Source of the DNA: Spirochaetales bacterium | GTDB taxonomy: Bacteria > Spirochaetota > Spirochaetia > UBA9216 | Length of the DNA stretch: 52,077 nt | Direction: 5' to 3' | NCBI GenBank assembly: GCA_003245835.1 | Contig: QKCC01000213.1 | Coordinates: 1-52,077, forward strand | In this document: in pieces, positions 39,680-49,016 of the stretch | How the letters are laid out: each line of letters begins with the position of its first letter | Position numbering within the stretch: position 1 is the first letter of the stretch | Program-made: the position numbers and the translations under genes | The notes under the pieces: generated by a model | Seen by the model: the letters and a program-made list of their open reading frames with translations, nothing else | The model's database searches: none | What the model was told of the DNA's origin: nothing

Positions 39680-40193
39680 GGCGTGTCCATCCTGTTACGG
39701 TTAATTCCGATGTGAAGAACGGGTCAAGCAGCGACAGCGGCTGCGGCCTGCGGATAGTATCGGCTGAAATCCGGGCTTCCAGTCTGTACAGATCATCGCT
39801 GAAGTAATCAGCGGGGATCTCTGTTCTGCATGTGAAAAATGACTCCAGAAATTTCTGTTTGCTGCTGAAGGCTTCTTCCCGGTTCTCTGAAGAGATTATG
39901 TACATGCCGGTCAGGAATTCTTTAAAGGCCTTCGATTTAACCTGCCAGCTTTGTCTGCCTGCAGGACTGAAGGACTCCGGGAATTTTGTGATCGTCATAC
40001 GGACAGAATAAACGATTTCGGAACTGAACCCGTCGTCGAGCGCTTCAAGGAAGGCGTCGTCATCGATGTCAATAATTTTAATTACCAGTTCAGGCGGATC
40101 CGAAGCCTGATCGACCGTTAGCCGGATTTCAGCTCCGAAAACCAGGGGTGAAATGAGTAAGAATAGAACTACCGCGACGAGAGTTCTTCCCGT
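39669..40193 (-). CDS. DUF4390-like exported protein; real start upstream of ATG 39998 and apparently non-canonical
   Basis: Open frame upstream of ATG 39998 encodes (T)GRTLVAVVLFLLISPLVFGAEIRLTVDQASDPPELVIKIIDIDDDAFLEALDDGFSSEIVYSVR-MTITKFPESFSP; directly upstream of the NtrY-like gene. Confidence 0.6.
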   Translation of the reverse strand, partial: TGRTLVAVVLFLLISPLVFGAEIRLTVDQASDPPELVIKIIDIDDDAFLEALDDGFSSEIVYSVRMTITKFPESFSPAGRQSWQVKSKAFKEFLTGMYIISSENREEAFSSKQKFLESFFTCRTEIPADYFSDDLYRLEARISADTIRRPQPLSLLDPFFTSELTVTGWTRLGN

Positions 40194-40195
40194 AC

Positions 40196-40462
40196 TTATT
40201 CCTCCTCAAATCTGTTCTCGAAAAGCTGAACGACTGCCTGAAGTGCGTCATTTTCATCCGGGCCGTCGGTTTTCACAGTGACTATCGAATTATAGCCTGC
40301 TCCGAGGGTGATTATTCCCATTATTGATTTGGCATTAATACTGTTATTATCTTTTTCAAGAAAGACTTCGCAGTCAAATTCGTTTGCTGTCTGAACAATT
40401 AAAGCGGCGGGTCGGGCGTGTATTCCCGCTCTGTTTTTAATGGTTACGTCCTGTGTCTGCAT
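40196..40462 (-). CDS. ptsH: Phosphocarrier protein HPr
   Basis: NRAGIHARPAALIVQTA (His15) and INAKSIMGIITLGA (Ser46) motifs. Confidence 0.95.
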   Translation of the reverse strand: MQTQDVTIKNRAGIHARPAALIVQTANEFDCEVFLEKDNNSINAKSIMGIITLGAGYNSIVTVKTDGPDENDALQAVVQLFENRFEEE

Positions 40463-40485
40463 TTTATCCTCAAAATTTCTTATAT

Positions 40486-41475
40486 TTACCGTAGTTTGTT
40501 TTTATCATAATAGGCTGCGCGGGCGTTTTGACCCTCGAGCCATTTTAATACATTCTGATTAAATTCGCGAGCTGAAAAATAACCAAGTTTTTTTAGGCGC
40601 TCATTCATTGCCGCGGTTTCAATGATAATCGGGATATTTCGTCCCGGTTTTATCGGCAGTGTCACGACCGGTATTCCGACGCCGAGATAGTCGATGTTCG
40701 TGGTATTTGATCCGAGCCTGTCGTATACCTTCGCCGAATCCCACTCTTCAAGCTCGACTACAAGCTGGACCTGTTTGCTGTCTCTGATGGCACCGACCCC
40801 GAAAATGTGGCTTATATTTATAATTCCGAGGCCCCTGATTTCCATATGGTGGCCGGCAATGTCATTCACGCCCCGGCCGATTATAAGCGTTCCGTTAACA
40901 CAGCTGAGTTCAACCGCGTCGTCCGCAATCAGCCTGTGGCCGCGTTCAATCAGCTCGAGGGCCGTTTCGCTTTTTCCGATGCCGCTTGCCCCTTTCAGCA
41001 GTATGCCAATTCCGAAAACCTCGACAAGTGTTGCGTGTACAACCTGCTTTTCGGCGAATATCGTATTCAGTGCCCTGATAAGCCGCCTGGAAAATTCACT
41101 GGAACTCAGGTCGGTTATGAGTATCGGGATTCCCGCTTCTTCTGCAAGGTCGAGAAACTTCTGTTCTGGCATAAGGTTCGTGGTGAACGCGCAGCATGGA
41201 ATTTTGTACTCAAAAAACTTTTTTATTATATCAAGCTTGTTTTCTGTAACAAGCTTTTTAAGGTAAAGGGTTTCACCGTTTCCGAAAACCTGGATACGGC
41301 TGTACTGAAACCCTTCAAAAAAACCGGACAGGGTCAGACCGGGACGGTTTAGATCCTGCTCCTTTATCGGAGAAGACAGTCCCGATCTGCCGCAAAGGCA
41401 TTTGAGATTTAATTCGTTATGTTCTCTAAGGTCCAAATCAAGAAGATCCAGCACCGTAAAAACATTCTCTGCCAT
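40486..41475 (-). CDS. hprK: HPr kinase/phosphorylase
   Basis: GASGIGKSETALELIERGHRLIADDAVEL P-loop; GHHMEIRGLGIINISHIFG signature. Confidence 0.95.
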   Translation of the reverse strand: MAENVFTVLDLLDLDLREHNELNLKCLCGRSGLSSPIKEQDLNRPGLTLSGFFEGFQYSRIQVFGNGETLYLKKLVTENKLDIIKKFFEYKIPCCAFTTNLMPEQKFLDLAEEAGIPILITDLSSSEFSRRLIRALNTIFAEKQVVHATLVEVFGIGILLKGASGIGKSETALELIERGHRLIADDAVELSCVNGTLIIGRGVNDIAGHHMEIRGLGIINISHIFGVGAIRDSKQVQLVVELEEWDSAKVYDRLGSNTTNIDYLGVGIPVVTLPIKPGRNIPIIIETAAMNERLKKLGYFSAREFNQNVLKWLEGQNARAAYYDKNKLR

Positions 41476-41478
41476 ATT

Positions 41479-41769
41479 TTAATGTCCCTGTATTTTTTCC
41501 TTTTCTTTCGCGATTTTATTATCGAGTTTATTGAAAAGATTGTCTATACCCTTAAACAGATCGAAGGTGTCGACTTTGATGTGCGCCGAGTTACCCCATT
41601 TAAAGTTAACAGTAGCTTCAATAACGTAACCGTTCTTATCGTGTGCAATAGTCAAAAGCAGATCTACAATCAGCTCCTCCGCATAGCCAAGCCTTTTAAG
41701 CTTTTTCTCCACATGATCTTTTGTGTTGTCGCTAACGTCGTAATGTACGCCTCTAATGTCTACGTTCAT
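41479..41769 (-). CDS. hpf: Ribosome hibernation promoting factor, short form
   Basis: 96 aa; HVEKKLKRLGYAEELIVDLLLTIAHDKNGYVIEATVNFKWG; between rpoN and hprK. Confidence 0.85.
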   Translation of the reverse strand: MNVDIRGVHYDVSDNTKDHVEKKLKRLGYAEELIVDLLLTIAHDKNGYVIEATVNFKWGNSAHIKVDTFDLFKGIDNLFNKLDNKIAKEKEKIQGH

Positions 41770-41822
41770 AGAAACCTCCGTATAATATATAAAGCGGCAT
41801 CCTTTTGGATTTAATGCCGTTT

Positions 41823-43211
41823 TTACCTTGTATATGAGGAATCGATATTAAGCTCCTTTCTGTATTTTGCTACAGTTCGTCTGGCAATATTGATTCCCTT
41901 CTGTTTCAGCAGATCAGAAATCTTCTGATCAGACAATTTCTTTTCGCCCTGGTATTCTTCGATAATCTCCTTCATAATTTCTTTCACTCCTCCCTTGGAG
42001 AAGTTGGTGCCGTCGACACCTGAGCCGGAAACGGAATTGGAGAAAAAATACTTTAACGGTAAAATTCCCCATTCCGTCTGTATATATTTTGCATTGGAAA
42101 TTCTGGAAACAGTTGTTTCATGGACTGAAACGGTTTCAGCGATGTCTTTCAAAGTAAGCGGCGCAAGAAACTTCGGCCCCTTCAGGAAAAAATTGCGCTG
42201 AAAGTCGACGATAGCGGAAGATATTTTCAGCAGGGTCTCATTCCGCTGATGTACGCTTCTGATAAACCACCGTGCTTCCTGAATATTGGCGCGTACAAAC
42301 TGGTTTGCATCCTTGTGTTCGCTGCTTTTATCTCTGCTGAGTTCCTGAAAATAGCTGTTCAGCCCGAGTACCGGAATCTCTTCGTCATTCAGAATAATTA
42401 CGAATTCCCCGTCCTTCTGCTGAACCATAAGGTCAGGAATTACATATTTGACCTCGTCGGATGAAAATTCCCTTCCCGGAAACGGGTTGAAATGCTTCAG
42501 GTATGATACCAGGCCCTCAAGTTCTACTTCATCGATTTTCATCGCTTTACAGATTTCTTTTATCCTGTTTTTCTCAAGATTATCCATATGACCGGAGACC
42601 AGTTCTGAGAGCTTCTCAGGGGCATCCGGATCAAGGGCTATCTGTACAAGAAGAGATTCCGTATATCCTTTGGTGCAGGTTCCCACCGGGTCGAGCAGCT
42701 GAATAAGATTTATCATCTTTTTCAGGGTGTCGTTTTCCCCCGGATTGATTAATTTTTCAGGGGCTTCAATATGAAAACCGTTTTTGTCCAGGTTCTGAAT
42801 CAGCAGTTCGCCGATCTCGCGTTCCCTGTCGGAAATACGCTGTACCGCCAGCTGCCAGAGCAGGTTGTCCTGAAGTGATTCCGGTCTGCTTAGCGTGCCT
42901 TCAATGAATTTCTGCTTTGAATCGGAAGCCTCGGTATCAACTCTTCCGGATGTTACCGAAAAACCCGGATCCGAGCTGTTTTCAAAGTATTCAAATTCAT
43001 CATTTTTGGTTATTTGTGCGCCTTCAGCCTCTTCGAGCGATACTGTAGGTTTTTCTGATACGATTTCAAGCGCCGGGTTCTTTTCCAGTTCCTCCTGGAT
43101 TCTCGTATTCAGTTCAGTAATGGGTAAGGCCATCAACTGTATCGACTGATACATCTGCGGGCTTAATTTTAATCTCTGCTCCTGTATTATTACAGGCTTT
43201 TGATACTGCAA
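41823..43211 (-). CDS. rpoN: RNA polymerase sigma54 factor
   Basis: N-terminal QRLKLSPQMYQSIQLMALPITELNTRIQEELEKNPALE; VSVHETTVSRISNAKYIQTEWGILPLKYFFS; RpoN box variant IARRTVAKYRKEL. Confidence 0.95.
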   Translation of the reverse strand: MQYQKPVIIQEQRLKLSPQMYQSIQLMALPITELNTRIQEELEKNPALEIVSEKPTVSLEEAEGAQITKNDEFEYFENSSDPGFSVTSGRVDTEASDSKQKFIEGTLSRPESLQDNLLWQLAVQRISDREREIGELLIQNLDKNGFHIEAPEKLINPGENDTLKKMINLIQLLDPVGTCTKGYTESLLVQIALDPDAPEKLSELVSGHMDNLEKNRIKEICKAMKIDEVELEGLVSYLKHFNPFPGREFSSDEVKYVIPDLMVQQKDGEFVIILNDEEIPVLGLNSYFQELSRDKSSEHKDANQFVRANIQEARWFIRSVHQRNETLLKISSAIVDFQRNFFLKGPKFLAPLTLKDIAETVSVHETTVSRISNAKYIQTEWGILPLKYFFSNSVSGSGVDGTNFSKGGVKEIMKEIIEEYQGEKKLSDQKISDLLKQKGINIARRTVAKYRKELNIDSSYTR

Positions 43212-43403
43212 CCGAACCTCCGAAGTTGTAAAAAACTAGTAAGCATCTACTATTAATATGGTTTAGCGGGCTTCATTTGTCAAGGAAGATCGAAAGATAA
43301 GGGGAGGTGGGCTGAGAGCGGGGAGAAGCTGCATAGAATATTTTTATATAGAAAAAAGGTATCAGCCTTACCGATTGACACCGGGTTTCTCAGCGCTGCA
43401 GTC

Positions 43404-44162
43404 CTACATCCGGAAGTCTTCGCCGAGGTAGATCTTCCTGGCGGTTTCATTATTAAGCAGCTCGTCATGGCTGCCCGAAACAAGGATCTCTCCGAGGTTG
43501 ATTATGTTTGCACGATGGGTAATTTCGAGGGTGTCGCGGACGTTGTGGTCGGTTATCAGTATGCCGATTCCCATATCGGACAGATTTCTGATTATTCGTT
43601 TTATTTCATATACGGCAATCGGGTCAATACCGGCAAATGGTTCGTCAAGAAGCAGGAATCCGGGTTCAATTGCAAGGGCCCTGGCAATTTCAGTACGTCT
43701 GCGTTCGCCGCCTGAAAGGGTAAAGGCTTTCTGCTTTCGAATGTGTCCGATGCCGAGCTGGTCGATCAGCATATCAAGCCGTTCCCGCTTTTCGGTTTTG
43801 CTTATATCATTCCTGGTTTCAAGGATCGACCATATGTTGTCTTCGACCGAAAGTTTTCTGAAAACAGACGCTTCCTGGGGCAGGTAGGAGATTCCTATCC
43901 GCGCCCTCTTGTACATCGGAAAGTGAGTAATATCGTGTTCATCGAGGAGTATCTTGCCCGAGGTGGCCTTGATAAAGCCGACAACCATATAAAAAACAGT
44001 TGTTTTTCCGGCGCCGTTCGGCCCAAGGAGTCCGACAATCTCGCCTTTTTTCATCGAAAAGCTTACATCAAGAACGGCTGTTTTTTTGCCGAATGTCTTT
44101 TTAAGCCCCTCTACCCGCAGGGTAGATTCATTCTTTTTCTGATGTGATTGATCCGCTGACAT
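43404..44162 (-). CDS. lptB: LPS export ABC transporter ATP-binding protein
   Basis: [68 protein letters not shown]. Confidence 0.93.
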   Translation of the reverse strand: MSADQSHQKKNESTLRVEGLKKTFGKKTAVLDVSFSMKKGEIVGLLGPNGAGKTTVFYMVVGFIKATSGKILLDEHDITHFPMYKRARIGISYLPQEASVFRKLSVEDNIWSILETRNDISKTEKRERLDMLIDQLGIGHIRKQKAFTLSGGERRRTEIARALAIEPGFLLLDEPFAGIDPIAVYEIKRIIRNLSDMGIGILITDHNVRDTLEITHRANIINLGEILVSGSHDELLNNETARKIYLGEDFRM

Positions 44163-44799
44163 TTCCTTCCAGTTTTATTTCATCGGTGTCGAGATTGATT
44201 ATAATTCTTGAAGCCTCATAATTATCTCCCTTCCAGTATACACGCGGCAGGCCGGTGAGCTCAAGGGTATTGTTTTTTCGGTCGTAACCCGCGTATTCGG
44301 ATCTGCAGGACATGATTTCTTCATCTGAGACCTTCAGAATTCTGACGCCTATCTGCAGAACCGTGTACTGGTCATCGCTCTTTTCTTCGATAAAACCGCT
44401 CTTTGCAATCAGCTCGTTTTTACGGTCTTCAAGTTCCGAATAACCTTCGACAATAATCACCTCAGTGACCCGGTTGTAGCGAAGGTTTTCGCAGGTCAGA
44501 GTTGTATCGTTTTCCGAATCTATAACAGTAATATTTCCGGAACAGACCGCTATATCAAAATCCTTTCCATATATATCGATCCGATCAGCCCTTATCTCAC
44601 GATTGTCGGTGATGATAACGGCATTGCCCTCAAGAACGGTATGTTCCTTTCCTTTTGCAAGTACCGCTTCTGTTCTGTTTGCTGAAAATGAAAATGACTT
44701 GCTGTCTTTTTTTTCCTGCTGCTGCACTTCCTGAGAAAAAAGCAGGTTTGCCGTGAAAAAAAGTAATATTGAAAATATCAGTAAGCCGGGTTTATTCAT
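44128..44799 (-). CDS. lptA: LptA/OstA-like periplasmic LPS transport protein
   Basis: Signal peptide [23 protein letters not shown]; OstA-like repeats ([23 protein letters not shown]...[25 protein letters not shown]); overlaps lptB. Confidence 0.8.
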   Translation of the reverse strand: MNKPGLLIFSILLFFTANLLFSQEVQQQEKKDSKSFSFSANRTEAVLAKGKEHTVLEGNAVIITDNREIRADRIDIYGKDFDIAVCSGNITVIDSENDTTLTCENLRYNRVTEVIIVEGYSELEDRKNELIAKSGFIEEKSDDQYTVLQIGVRILKVSDEEIMSCRSEYAGYDRKNNTLELTGLPRVYWKGDNYEASRIIINLDTDEIKLEGNVSGSITSEKE

Positions 44800-45352
44800 T
44801 CTGCCACTTTCCGGAAACCTGGCTTTCGAAGCGGATTGATTTGGTAGTACTGTCGGCGGAAAATCCCTTTCCGGATATTTTTGAACCGTCCTTCTCGACA
44901 ATTCTGACTGTATCGTCGGGTTTGCCGGTCAGCGTTGATTCCTCGTTGTTCCAGAACAGGTATTCACCGGTCAGGGATGCTTCTTCACGGTCCGAATAGA
45001 AATCAAGGTTTCCCCATAGCTCAACGCTCTCGGTTTCATTGAACATTTTTGCGTTGTCTGCCTTTCCGTCCGTTACGACATGGCCTTCCTTATCGTATTC
45101 CTGAAAATGTACGGTTTTAAAAACAGTCTCTTTCCTTTTTCCGTACGACATCGATTCTTCAGCCTCAATAAAAAAGGTCGGAACTGTGTCTTTTACCATT
45201 ACCTGCGAAAAATTCCGGAGAATCGTTTCGGGAACTTCTTCATCCAAATCTTCGGCTATCATAGAGGCTTCATAGTCAAAACGGCAGCCCGACAGGGAGG
45301 CAATCGCCAGCACAAATGCTGTTGCTGTAAGAATGTAAATGATTCTGCGCAT
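44792..45352 (-). CDS. lptC: LptC-like protein
   Basis: Single N-terminal TM/lipobox (LTATAFVLAIASLSGC); VHFQEYDKEGHVVTDGKADNAKMFNETESVELWGNLDFYSDRE; position upstream of lptA. Confidence 0.72.
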   Translation of the reverse strand: MRRIIYILTATAFVLAIASLSGCRFDYEASMIAEDLDEEVPETILRNFSQVMVKDTVPTFFIEAEESMSYGKRKETVFKTVHFQEYDKEGHVVTDGKADNAKMFNETESVELWGNLDFYSDREEASLTGEYLFWNNEESTLTGKPDDTVRIVEKDGSKISGKGFSADSTTKSIRFESQVSGKWQNE

Positions 45353-45458
45353 TACTTTTATTATCGAAGAAATGTAAGAAAAAATCAATGATCCTAAAAT
45401 AAGTTGACAAGGATATCGCACAACACTAAACTTAATATACAAACGAAAAGGGAACGCA

Positions 45459-46280
45459 ATGACGCGCTTTTTAAACGAAAAAGATTTCAACGATTTTAAG
45501 ACAATGATATATGATGCCAGCGGAATCTATTTTTCGGATTCCAATGCGACAATTCTTGAAAGCAGGCTGAAAGACCGGCTCCGCAAGATGAATCTCGACT
45601 CGCCGGCGGAATATTACAGATATATAAAGCAGAATGAGGGGGAACTCAAGGTCCTTCTTGATTCTGTAACTACAAATTTGACCAGATTTTTCAGGAATAC
45701 TGCTCATTTTCAGACCTTTGAAAACCATGTAATTCCTGATCTTGTTGATTATAAGCGCAAAAAAGGCAATAGAACAATTAAGCTCTGGAGTGCCGGCTGT
45801 TCAACCGGCGAGGAACCCTATTCTCTCGCGATGGTTATGAAGGATCTTCTTCCTGCCGACATCAAATGTGAGATTACCGCCTCCGATCTGAGCCTGCAGT
45901 CGCTGATGACGGCGAAAGAAGGTTTCTATGCCGACAGCAGAATGAACGGGGTCCCTGAAAAATACCTGAGCAGGTACTTTGAAAAAAAAGACGGCGGCTA
46001 CAGGGTTATTGACGAAATCCGCAACAGCGTAAAATTTGACTATCATAACCTTAAGTACGACAGCGGGCAGAGCAACCTTGATATTGTGTTCTGCCGGAAT
46101 GTAATAATTTATTTTGACGAGGCAGCTCAGCAGGCTGTAATTGATAAATTCTGGAAATCCATGAATAATCATTCATTCCTTTTTATAGGACATTCCGAGT
46201 CGCTGTTCGGAATGAAAACAGAGTTTGAGTTTCTGAAAACAGACTGGGCCTGTCTTTACCGTAAATTCAGGGATTTTTAA
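45459..46280 (+). CDS. cheR: CheR protein-glutamate O-methyltransferase
   Basis: LKVLLDSVTTNLTRFFRNTAHFQTFENHVIP; IKLWSAGCSTGEEPYSLAMVM; DIVFCRNVIIYFD; FLFIGHSESL. Confidence 0.95.
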   Translation: MTRFLNEKDFNDFKTMIYDASGIYFSDSNATILESRLKDRLRKMNLDSPAEYYRYIKQNEGELKVLLDSVTTNLTRFFRNTAHFQTFENHVIPDLVDYKRKKGNRTIKLWSAGCSTGEEPYSLAMVMKDLLPADIKCEITASDLSLQSLMTAKEGFYADSRMNGVPEKYLSRYFEKKDGGYRVIDEIRNSVKFDYHNLKYDSGQSNLDIVFCRNVIIYFDEAAQQAVIDKFWKSMNNHSFLFIGHSESLFGMKTEFEFLKTDWACLYRKFRDF

Positions 46281-46305
46281 CACCTGCTGAAAACTGGAGG
46301 AATGT

Positions 46306-47448
46306 TTGGCCGGGAACGATATATCTGTACTTATATGTGACGACTCAGCCCTGATGAGAAACCTCATCGGGCGTATTATAGAGAATGCCGAGGGGCTGAC
46401 TCTTGCGGGTAAAGCCATGAACGGCAGGTTTGCCCTTGAGAAGCTGCCGAAGCTTAACCCGGACATAATGCTTCTTGATCTTGAAATGCCTGAAATGAAC
46501 GGGATTGAGTTCCTGAAAGAGCGGAAAAAGCGCGGAATTGAAATTCCGGTTGTGATCCTCTCTTCGGTTGCAAAGAAGGGCGCAGAAGTGACGATGGAGG
46601 CCCTGTCTCTCGGCGCTTCCGACTTTATTATGAAGCCTTCCGACACAAACACGCTCGACCTCGATGAAATTGCCGATTCAATCGTTAAAACACTGCTCGC
46701 ATACGGTAAAAAGCACAAGGGCCTGGAATGGAAGCCCGCAACAAACTTTCTCGAACCTCCGGTCCGAAAGGAAGTACCTGCCCGGAATACGGCATCAGTC
46801 CAGCCGGTTTTTGTCAGTGTCAAGAAGCCTGAATTCGCGGCACCGCTGAAGTCCCGGACAGAGACCGGCAAGGTTGAAATTGTTGTTATAGGCATATCAA
46901 CCGGCGGACCCAACGCGCTCCGCGAAGTATTCAAGGACATTGACGCCAATCTGAAGGTCCCCGTTCTTGTTGTGCAGCATATGCCGGCGGGCTTCACCGA
47001 GGAATTCGCCCGCAGTCTCGACCGGATCTGTCCGCTTGAGGTAAAAGAAGCCGCTGAAGGAGATCTGCTCAAGCCGGGCAGAATCCTGATAGCCCCGGGA
47101 AGTGCGCACCTGAAGGTTGAACGGAAACGCCTTGCGGTTATCGCGCGGCTCGAAGAGTCCGAACTGATGAACGGACACCGCCCATCGGCTGATGTTCTGT
47201 TCGCCTCGACCGCCGAAGCATACGGAGGCAACGCGCTTGCTGTAATTATGACCGGAATGGGCCGTGACGGCGCACGCGAAATCGGTACCCTGTATAACAA
47301 GGGCGCGGTAACTATCGGACAGGACGAGCCCAGCTGTATTGTCTACGGTATGCCGAAGGTTGCATACGACGCCGGCTACGTACAGTACCAGCTGCCGCTT
47401 AAAGACATTGCCGGAAAGATATCTTCGATCGTAAGGGAAAAAGCCTAA
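46306..47448 (+). CDS. cheB: CheB protein-glutamate methylesterase (TTG start)
   Basis: Receiver LICDDSALMRNLIGRI...MLLDLEMPEMNGIEFL; GISTGGPNALREVF; VQHMPAGFTEEFARSLD; GMGRDGAREI. Confidence 0.95.
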   Translation: MAGNDISVLICDDSALMRNLIGRIIENAEGLTLAGKAMNGRFALEKLPKLNPDIMLLDLEMPEMNGIEFLKERKKRGIEIPVVILSSVAKKGAEVTMEALSLGASDFIMKPSDTNTLDLDEIADSIVKTLLAYGKKHKGLEWKPATNFLEPPVRKEVPARNTASVQPVFVSVKKPEFAAPLKSRTETGKVEIVVIGISTGGPNALREVFKDIDANLKVPVLVVQHMPAGFTEEFARSLDRICPLEVKEAAEGDLLKPGRILIAPGSAHLKVERKRLAVIARLEESELMNGHRPSADVLFASTAEAYGGNALAVIMTGMGRDGAREIGTLYNKGAVTIGQDEPSCIVYGMPKVAYDAGYVQYQLPLKDIAGKISSIVREKA

Positions 47449-47459
47449 CAGGCCTACAA

Positions 47460-47639
47460 TTCTCAATTTGACAATAATAGATAAAATTCTCAGCTTACAG
47501 GAACCGACACCATTTAAAATTGGTCGGAAGACTGCGAAGCAGCCTCGGCTGAGCCGGAGGCGAGGTGCAGAGACAACAAAAATTTTAAACGGCCCCGGCT
47601 CATACAAGCTGAACTTTACTAATGCAGTCAAATTGAGAA
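47460..47639. repeat. 180-bp imperfect palindromic element with 13-bp perfect outer arms
   Basis: TTCTCAATTTGAC (47460-47472) and its reverse complement GTCAAATTGAGAA (47627-47639); extensive internal complementarity (TCAGCTT.../...AAGCTGA, TTTAAAATT, CCTCGGCTgaGCCGGAGG). Confidence 0.75.
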
Positions 47640-47734
47640 CAGCAGATCTTATGGAAGCGGTATTTAGATTAAATAAAAATGTGGCAAAGAGTATTCCTTA
47701 AAAAATCGGGGTTGTAATCTCTTTACAATCGTTT

Positions 47735-48145
47735 TCAGGAAATTTTATTTATTATCTCAGGCAGCTTTTTTCTGTCCGTTTTTCTGTTCAGAAGAAAATT
47801 AATCCCGAAACCGGCTGCAATTCCCGCGAGCCCGAAAACTACCTGGATACCTTCCGCCGGGGCGGTCAGCACAAATCCGGCCGCAAAATAGAAAACAAAA
47901 AACAGAAGCAGCGGAAAGATCATCACCATAAAGGCTGATGCAATCGTCTTGCCGGTCGGCAGCAGAACCTCAACCCTGCTGCCGGGCTCGAGGTCGAGGT
48001 TTTGGGAATTCCAGGCTTCGAAGGTCTTGTCTTTTACTCCGCCGCAGACTCCGCTTGCAGCACAGTTCTGACAGCCCGCGCTGTCGCCGCAGGCAAGTGT
48101 TATGATATCTTTATCAATCTTGATCACCAGTGCTTTCTCCAGCAT
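47735..48145 (-). CDS. RseC/SoxR-reducing system family membrane protein
   Basis: ACGDSAGCQNCAASGVCGG cysteines, EVLLPTGKTIASAFMVMIFPLLLFFVFYF; start ATG 48145. Confidence 0.8.
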   Translation of the reverse strand: MLEKALVIKIDKDIITLACGDSAGCQNCAASGVCGGVKDKTFEAWNSQNLDLEPGSRVEVLLPTGKTIASAFMVMIFPLLLFFVFYFAAGFVLTAPAEGIQVVFGLAGIAAGFGINFLLNRKTDRKKLPEIINKIS

Positions 48146-48956
48146 CAGGGACCTCCTCGCATTCTTTTCGGATCCGGCGAATCGAGACGGCCCTGCCGTC
48201 CTCGCCGAACTCAATGATTACACCCTGCAGTTCGGGTTTTTTCCACGCATCGCGTGAGCGTTCCGGAACCTGGGTCAAAAATTTTTCTATCTCTATCTCG
48301 GGGTCAAGTCCGCCGACTGATTCCATGCTGCCTGTTCTGCCCGTGTCGCATATTACCGCCGTTCCACCCGGAAGAATTTGTTCATCGGCCGAAATAGCCT
48401 TTGTGTGGCTTCCAACAACTGCCGAAACGTGCCCGTCCATCAGTCTGAACATCGTATATTTTTCCGCGGTAGTCGCGGCATGAAAATCCATAATTACAAT
48501 ATCAGCATCGGCCTTCAGTTTTTCAGCGATGTCCGGTGCATAGGTGAAGGGGTTGCTCAGGTGAGTTCTTGGAAAACCTGACTGTCCAAGCATTGTGAAT
48601 ACGCCGATCTTTTTTTCACCGCATTCATAAACTCTCCACCCCCGGCCCGGGTTCCCCGGCGGGTAGTTTGCCGGACGCAGAAGATATGGAGCCTTTACAA
48701 TATGGTCGACAATATCTTTTTTATAGTAGCCTTTTTCACCAAGTGTCTGGCAGTCGATGCCGAGTTTGCGCATATAAACCGAGTGGTTTTTTCCGAGGCC
48801 GAAGCCGCCGGTTACACCCTCGGTGTTGGCGATTACAAAATCGATCTTTTCTTCCTCTTTGATTACCGGAAGAAGCTTTTTAATACAGTATACGCCGGTC
48901 TTTCCGACGACCTCTCCAATGCACAGCACCCTTGTGCCTGCTGCTGATGTACTCAT
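48114..48956 (-). CDS. ymdB: YmdB-like metallophosphoesterase (TIGR00282-type)
   Basis: VLCIGEVVGKTGVYCIKKLLP, FVIANTEGVTGGFGLG, DIVIMDFHAATTAEKYTMFRLMDGHVSAVVGSHTK. Confidence 0.9.
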   Translation of the reverse strand: MSTSAAGTRVLCIGEVVGKTGVYCIKKLLPVIKEEEKIDFVIANTEGVTGGFGLGKNHSVYMRKLGIDCQTLGEKGYYKKDIVDHIVKAPYLLRPANYPPGNPGRGWRVYECGEKKIGVFTMLGQSGFPRTHLSNPFTYAPDIAEKLKADADIVIMDFHAATTAEKYTMFRLMDGHVSAVVGSHTKAISADEQILPGGTAVICDTGRTGSMESVGGLDPEIEIEKFLTQVPERSRDAWKKPELQGVIIEFGEDGRAVSIRRIRKECEEVPDAGESTGDQD

Positions 48957-49016
48957 ACCCATAAGATACAGTAAACACCGCGAAAAGAAAAGCGCAGACA
49001 CCTGTCCTCAAGTCTT

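Noticed and set aside
46173-47300. 375-aa minus-strand ORF
   Set aside because: Antisense shadow of cheB, low-complexity Ser/Arg/Pro-rich translation, no recognisable motif.
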